Origin: Woeseiaceae bacterium | GTDB lineage: Bacteria > Acidobacteriota > Vicinamibacteria > Vicinamibacterales > UBA823 | Direction: 5' to 3' | Length of the DNA stretch: 7,914 nucleotides | Assembly (NCBI GenBank): GCA_002696705.1 | Contig: NZSH01000038.1 | Coordinates: 6,186 to 14,099, forward strand | Part shown: piece by piece, positions 6,425 to 7,914 of the stretch | Layout of the letters: each line of letters begins with the position of its first letter | How positions within the stretch are numbered: position 1 is the stretch's first letter | The notes under the pieces: model-generated | The model's input: the letters and a program-made list of their open reading frames with translations, nothing else | The model's database searches: none | Told to the model about the DNA's origin: nothing | Translations under genes and position numbers: made by a program

Positions 6425-7671
6425 CTGGCTGGCCTTCTCAATCTGCGCTCTTGGCGCAACTTAGCTTTTTCGTTAGCTGTTTGCTTTGCAGTGTCCGTGG
6501 TTTCAGCCGCACGCAATGTCTTGTCGTGTTTGGCATAGCTCGGCTGCAAATCAACGCTACGCAAATTATGTAGAGCGGCTCTCGCACCCGCGAGTTTATC
6601 AACATCATTATCTTCCCATTCGATTGAAAGAGCTCCATCGAATCCAACACGGTTCAGTTCCACCAGAATTTCCTCAGTGTTGATTGCATCGCGGCTTGAG
6701 CCAGCCGTAACGAAATTCCAGCCATTGGTTGCCGCACCAAAATCCTGATGGCCACCGAGCCAACCACCTCGACAGTGTTCAGGTATCACCTGTACGCCTT
6801 TTATGTGAACACAGTGAATGTAATCCTTGAATTCACGAATAAATTCAACAGCTGAGACATGTTGCCATTCTAGATGTGAGCAATCGAGATTGAATCCGAT
6901 CACGTCACCGTAACCGGCATCGGAAAGATGCTGCAACCAGTCGTGGGCAGACTCCAGGTCGCCCATGGCTCGCTCGCTTGGATGACACTCCAAGTCAAAG
7001 GTTGTTCCGTACTCGCGACAAGCATCCAGAAACGGTGCGAACCGTTCAACAATCAACTCAAGACTGACGCGGCGTACATCAGCAAGCTGATGTCCAGCAA
7101 TTTCAGTCGGTAGTGGTGGAAAGAGGAACCAGTGTGACCAGCAATTTGCGGGAGAGCCGCAGAAACCAGGGAGTGGAATGTGACGGTCCAGCGCTTCTGC
7201 AAGGTATTTCGAAAGTCGCGCGCAACCGATTAACGCATTCAAGGCTTGAGTGTGAATAAGTTTTCCGACTTCATCAGGGACGAAGTACGGGTCATGACGT
7301 GGCGGGTCATTCGATTGACGCCATTTGCCATAGGCTTCCACTGCTTCGCCACCGACAAACTGAAGTGTTTTAGCGCTAGGTTCATCTCCAAGAGCCTGTC
7401 CTTGTAAATGAGTGGCCACGCTGAAAATCTCAAGGTTATGCTTTCTTGCCTTTGCGACCCGTGACTCTGCGAGCTTTTTAGCTCCTGTATCGTCGCTACA
7501 TTGATCAAGGGGGAGTTCCCAGCTAGCTTCTTCCCATCCATCGAACTTCTCTGTCGACAGAAAATCGAGAAATTCATCTTCTTGAATGTCTCCGAATTGG
7601 CCACGTACCAATCCGATCTGATGCCAGGACTGTTGGCCCTGTCGATGCGTTTTCGTCTGTGAAAACCCCAT
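6421..7671 (-). CDS. Sugar phosphate isomerase/epimerase-like TIM-barrel protein with basic C-terminal tail
   Basis: This 416-residue protein is of the xylose isomerase-like / AP endonuclease 2 (PF01261-type) family, cytoplasmic, typically catalysing metal-dependent keto-aldo isomerisation or epimerisation of sugars or inositols. Candidate metal ligands are in the expected order: Glu228 and His230 in DLECHPSE, Asp263 and His266 in FNLDCSHLEW, His289 in HCVHIKG, and Glu351 in LSIEWEDND. The protein exceeds the usual 260-330 residues because of an insert around residues 115-200 (NDPPRHDPYFVPDE and a Trp/Pro-rich part) and a charged tail from about residue 380. ATG 7671 is chosen over a TTG at 7701 because GGAGG (7681-7677) lies 5 nt upstream. 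It is the first gene of a two-gene unit with the MFS permease and is divergent from a uronate-isomerase-like gene. The specific substrate is not evident. Confidence 0.87.
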   Translation of the reverse strand: MGFSQTKTHRQGQQSWHQIGLVRGQFGDIQEDEFLDFLSTEKFDGWEEASWELPLDQCSDDTGAKKLAESRVAKARKHNLEIFSVATHLQGQALGDEPSAKTLQFVGGEAVEAYGKWRQSNDPPRHDPYFVPDEVGKLIHTQALNALIGCARLSKYLAEALDRHIPLPGFCGSPANCWSHWFLFPPLPTEIAGHQLADVRRVSLELIVERFAPFLDACREYGTTFDLECHPSERAMGDLESAHDWLQHLSDAGYGDVIGFNLDCSHLEWQHVSAVEFIREFKDYIHCVHIKGVQVIPEHCRGGWLGGHQDFGAATNGWNFVTAGSSRDAINTEEILVELNRVGFDGALSIEWEDNDVDKLAGARAALHNLRSVDLQPSYAKHDKTLRAAETTDTAKQTANEKAKLRQERRLRRPAR

Positions 7672-7676
7672 GGATA

Positions 7677-7681
7677 CCTCC
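7677..7681 (-). promoter_or_regulatory. Ribosome binding site that sets the isomerase start
   Basis: On the - strand GGAGG is followed by TATCC and ATG (7671). It is the only strong Shine-Dalgarno near the gene and lies inside the longer frame that would begin at TTG 7701, which argues for the shorter protein. Confidence 0.75.
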
Positions 7682-7739
7682 GTATTACCGCCGAATAGCA
7701 AGTTTCATGATTCATGCTACGCTATGACGCACGCCTCAC

Positions 7740-7751
7740 GGTAACGTTATC
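7740..7751. promoter_or_regulatory. CG-centred palindrome in divergent intergenic region, putative operator
   Basis: GGTAACGTTATC is a near-perfect inverted repeat (10 of 12 positions symmetric, inner TAACGTTA perfect). It lies only 2 nt before the + strand start at 7754 and about 70 nt before the - strand isomerase start, in the sole intergenic space serving both transcripts. Central-CG palindromes of this sort are typical of LacI/GalR regulators of sugar genes. No regulator gene is in the window. A second feature here is a direct TTCATGA/TTCATGC repeat (7704-7717). No convincing -35/-10 boxes could be assigned to either direction. Confidence 0.35.
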
Positions 7752-7753
7752 TT

Positions 7754-7914
7754 ATGGTAAACACTTCCCAAAGTTCGACGAAGACACAAAGAGAATTTTT
7801 CGATGAGATTTCCTCGCTTCCGGCTCTTGACGTCCATACGCATCTCGTTGGTGGGAAACTTTCAGCACGCGGATTACACGATATTTTGCTCTATCATATG
7901 TCCATAAGTGACTT
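7754..7914 (+). CDS. Uronate isomerase (UxaC)-like amidohydrolase, N-terminal 53 residues (3' end outside window)
   Basis: The frame from ATG 7754 stays open to the window end. After a polar N-terminal segment it reads LPALDVHTHLVGGKLSARGLHDILLYHM in three parts: the leader LPAL, the DVHTHL metal motif (His28, His30) that starts the amidohydrolase TIM barrel, and SARGLHDILLYHM, which resembles divergent glucuronate/uronate isomerase relatives rather than generic amidohydrolases. If so, it would interconvert a uronate and its keto form, fitting the neighbouring sugar isomerase and permease. The start is supported by the lack of an upstream extension with homology, but the Shine-Dalgarno is weak. 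Only the first metal-ligand pair is visible, so the subfamily call is tentative. Confidence 0.7.
   Translation, partial: MVNTSQSSTKTQREFFDEISSLPALDVHTHLVGGKLSARGLHDILLYHMSISD

Overview
The window is ordinary bacterial chromosome of roughly 50% G+C, densely packed, with Shine-Dalgarno-led genes and tRNA genes that encode their CCA ends. Cell-envelope features (a 12-helix permease with a large outward-facing loop, SSS symporter) fit a Gram-negative-type bacterium. The pairing of a FucP/GGP-like permease, a sugar-isomerase TIM barrel and a uronate-isomerase-like amidohydrolase recalls Acidobacteriota, Planctomycetota or Verrucomicrobiota, but this is a weak guess. No phage, IS element, CRISPR array or integrase is visible.

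Region 1 (1-613) is translation machinery: the 3' end of cysS, then tRNA-Gly(GCC) and tRNA-Cys(GCA), so the enzyme that charges tRNA-Cys lies about 280 bp upstream of its own tRNA. A 7-bp hairpin follows tRNA-Cys.

Region 2 (685-4907, + strand) is a probable five-gene catabolic operon. It holds an SSS-family symporter, a 33-residue single-helix membrane microprotein whose start codon overlaps the symporter stop, an HpaB/PvcC-family flavin monooxygenase homologue with replaced active-site residues, a RidA-family protein lacking the classical catalytic arginine, and a DUF1028 (Ntn-hydrolase fold) protein. The set reads as uptake followed by oxidation or dehydration, imine/enamine handling and amide hydrolysis of a small organic, possibly nitrogenous, substrate. 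The substrate cannot be read from the sequence.

Region 3 (4943-7914) is a sugar-type catabolic locus. A sugar phosphate isomerase/epimerase-like TIM barrel and an MFS permease are coupled by a 4-nt ATGA overlap on the - strand. A uronate-isomerase-like amidohydrolase, cut by the window end, starts divergently on the + strand. The roughly 80-bp divergent intergenic region carries a near-perfect palindrome centred on CG, the general shape of a LacI/GalR-type operator. Regions 2 and 3 converge with only 35 bp between their stop codons.

The best candidates for something undescribed are the coupled microprotein of the symporter and the operon around the divergent HpaB-like enzyme.
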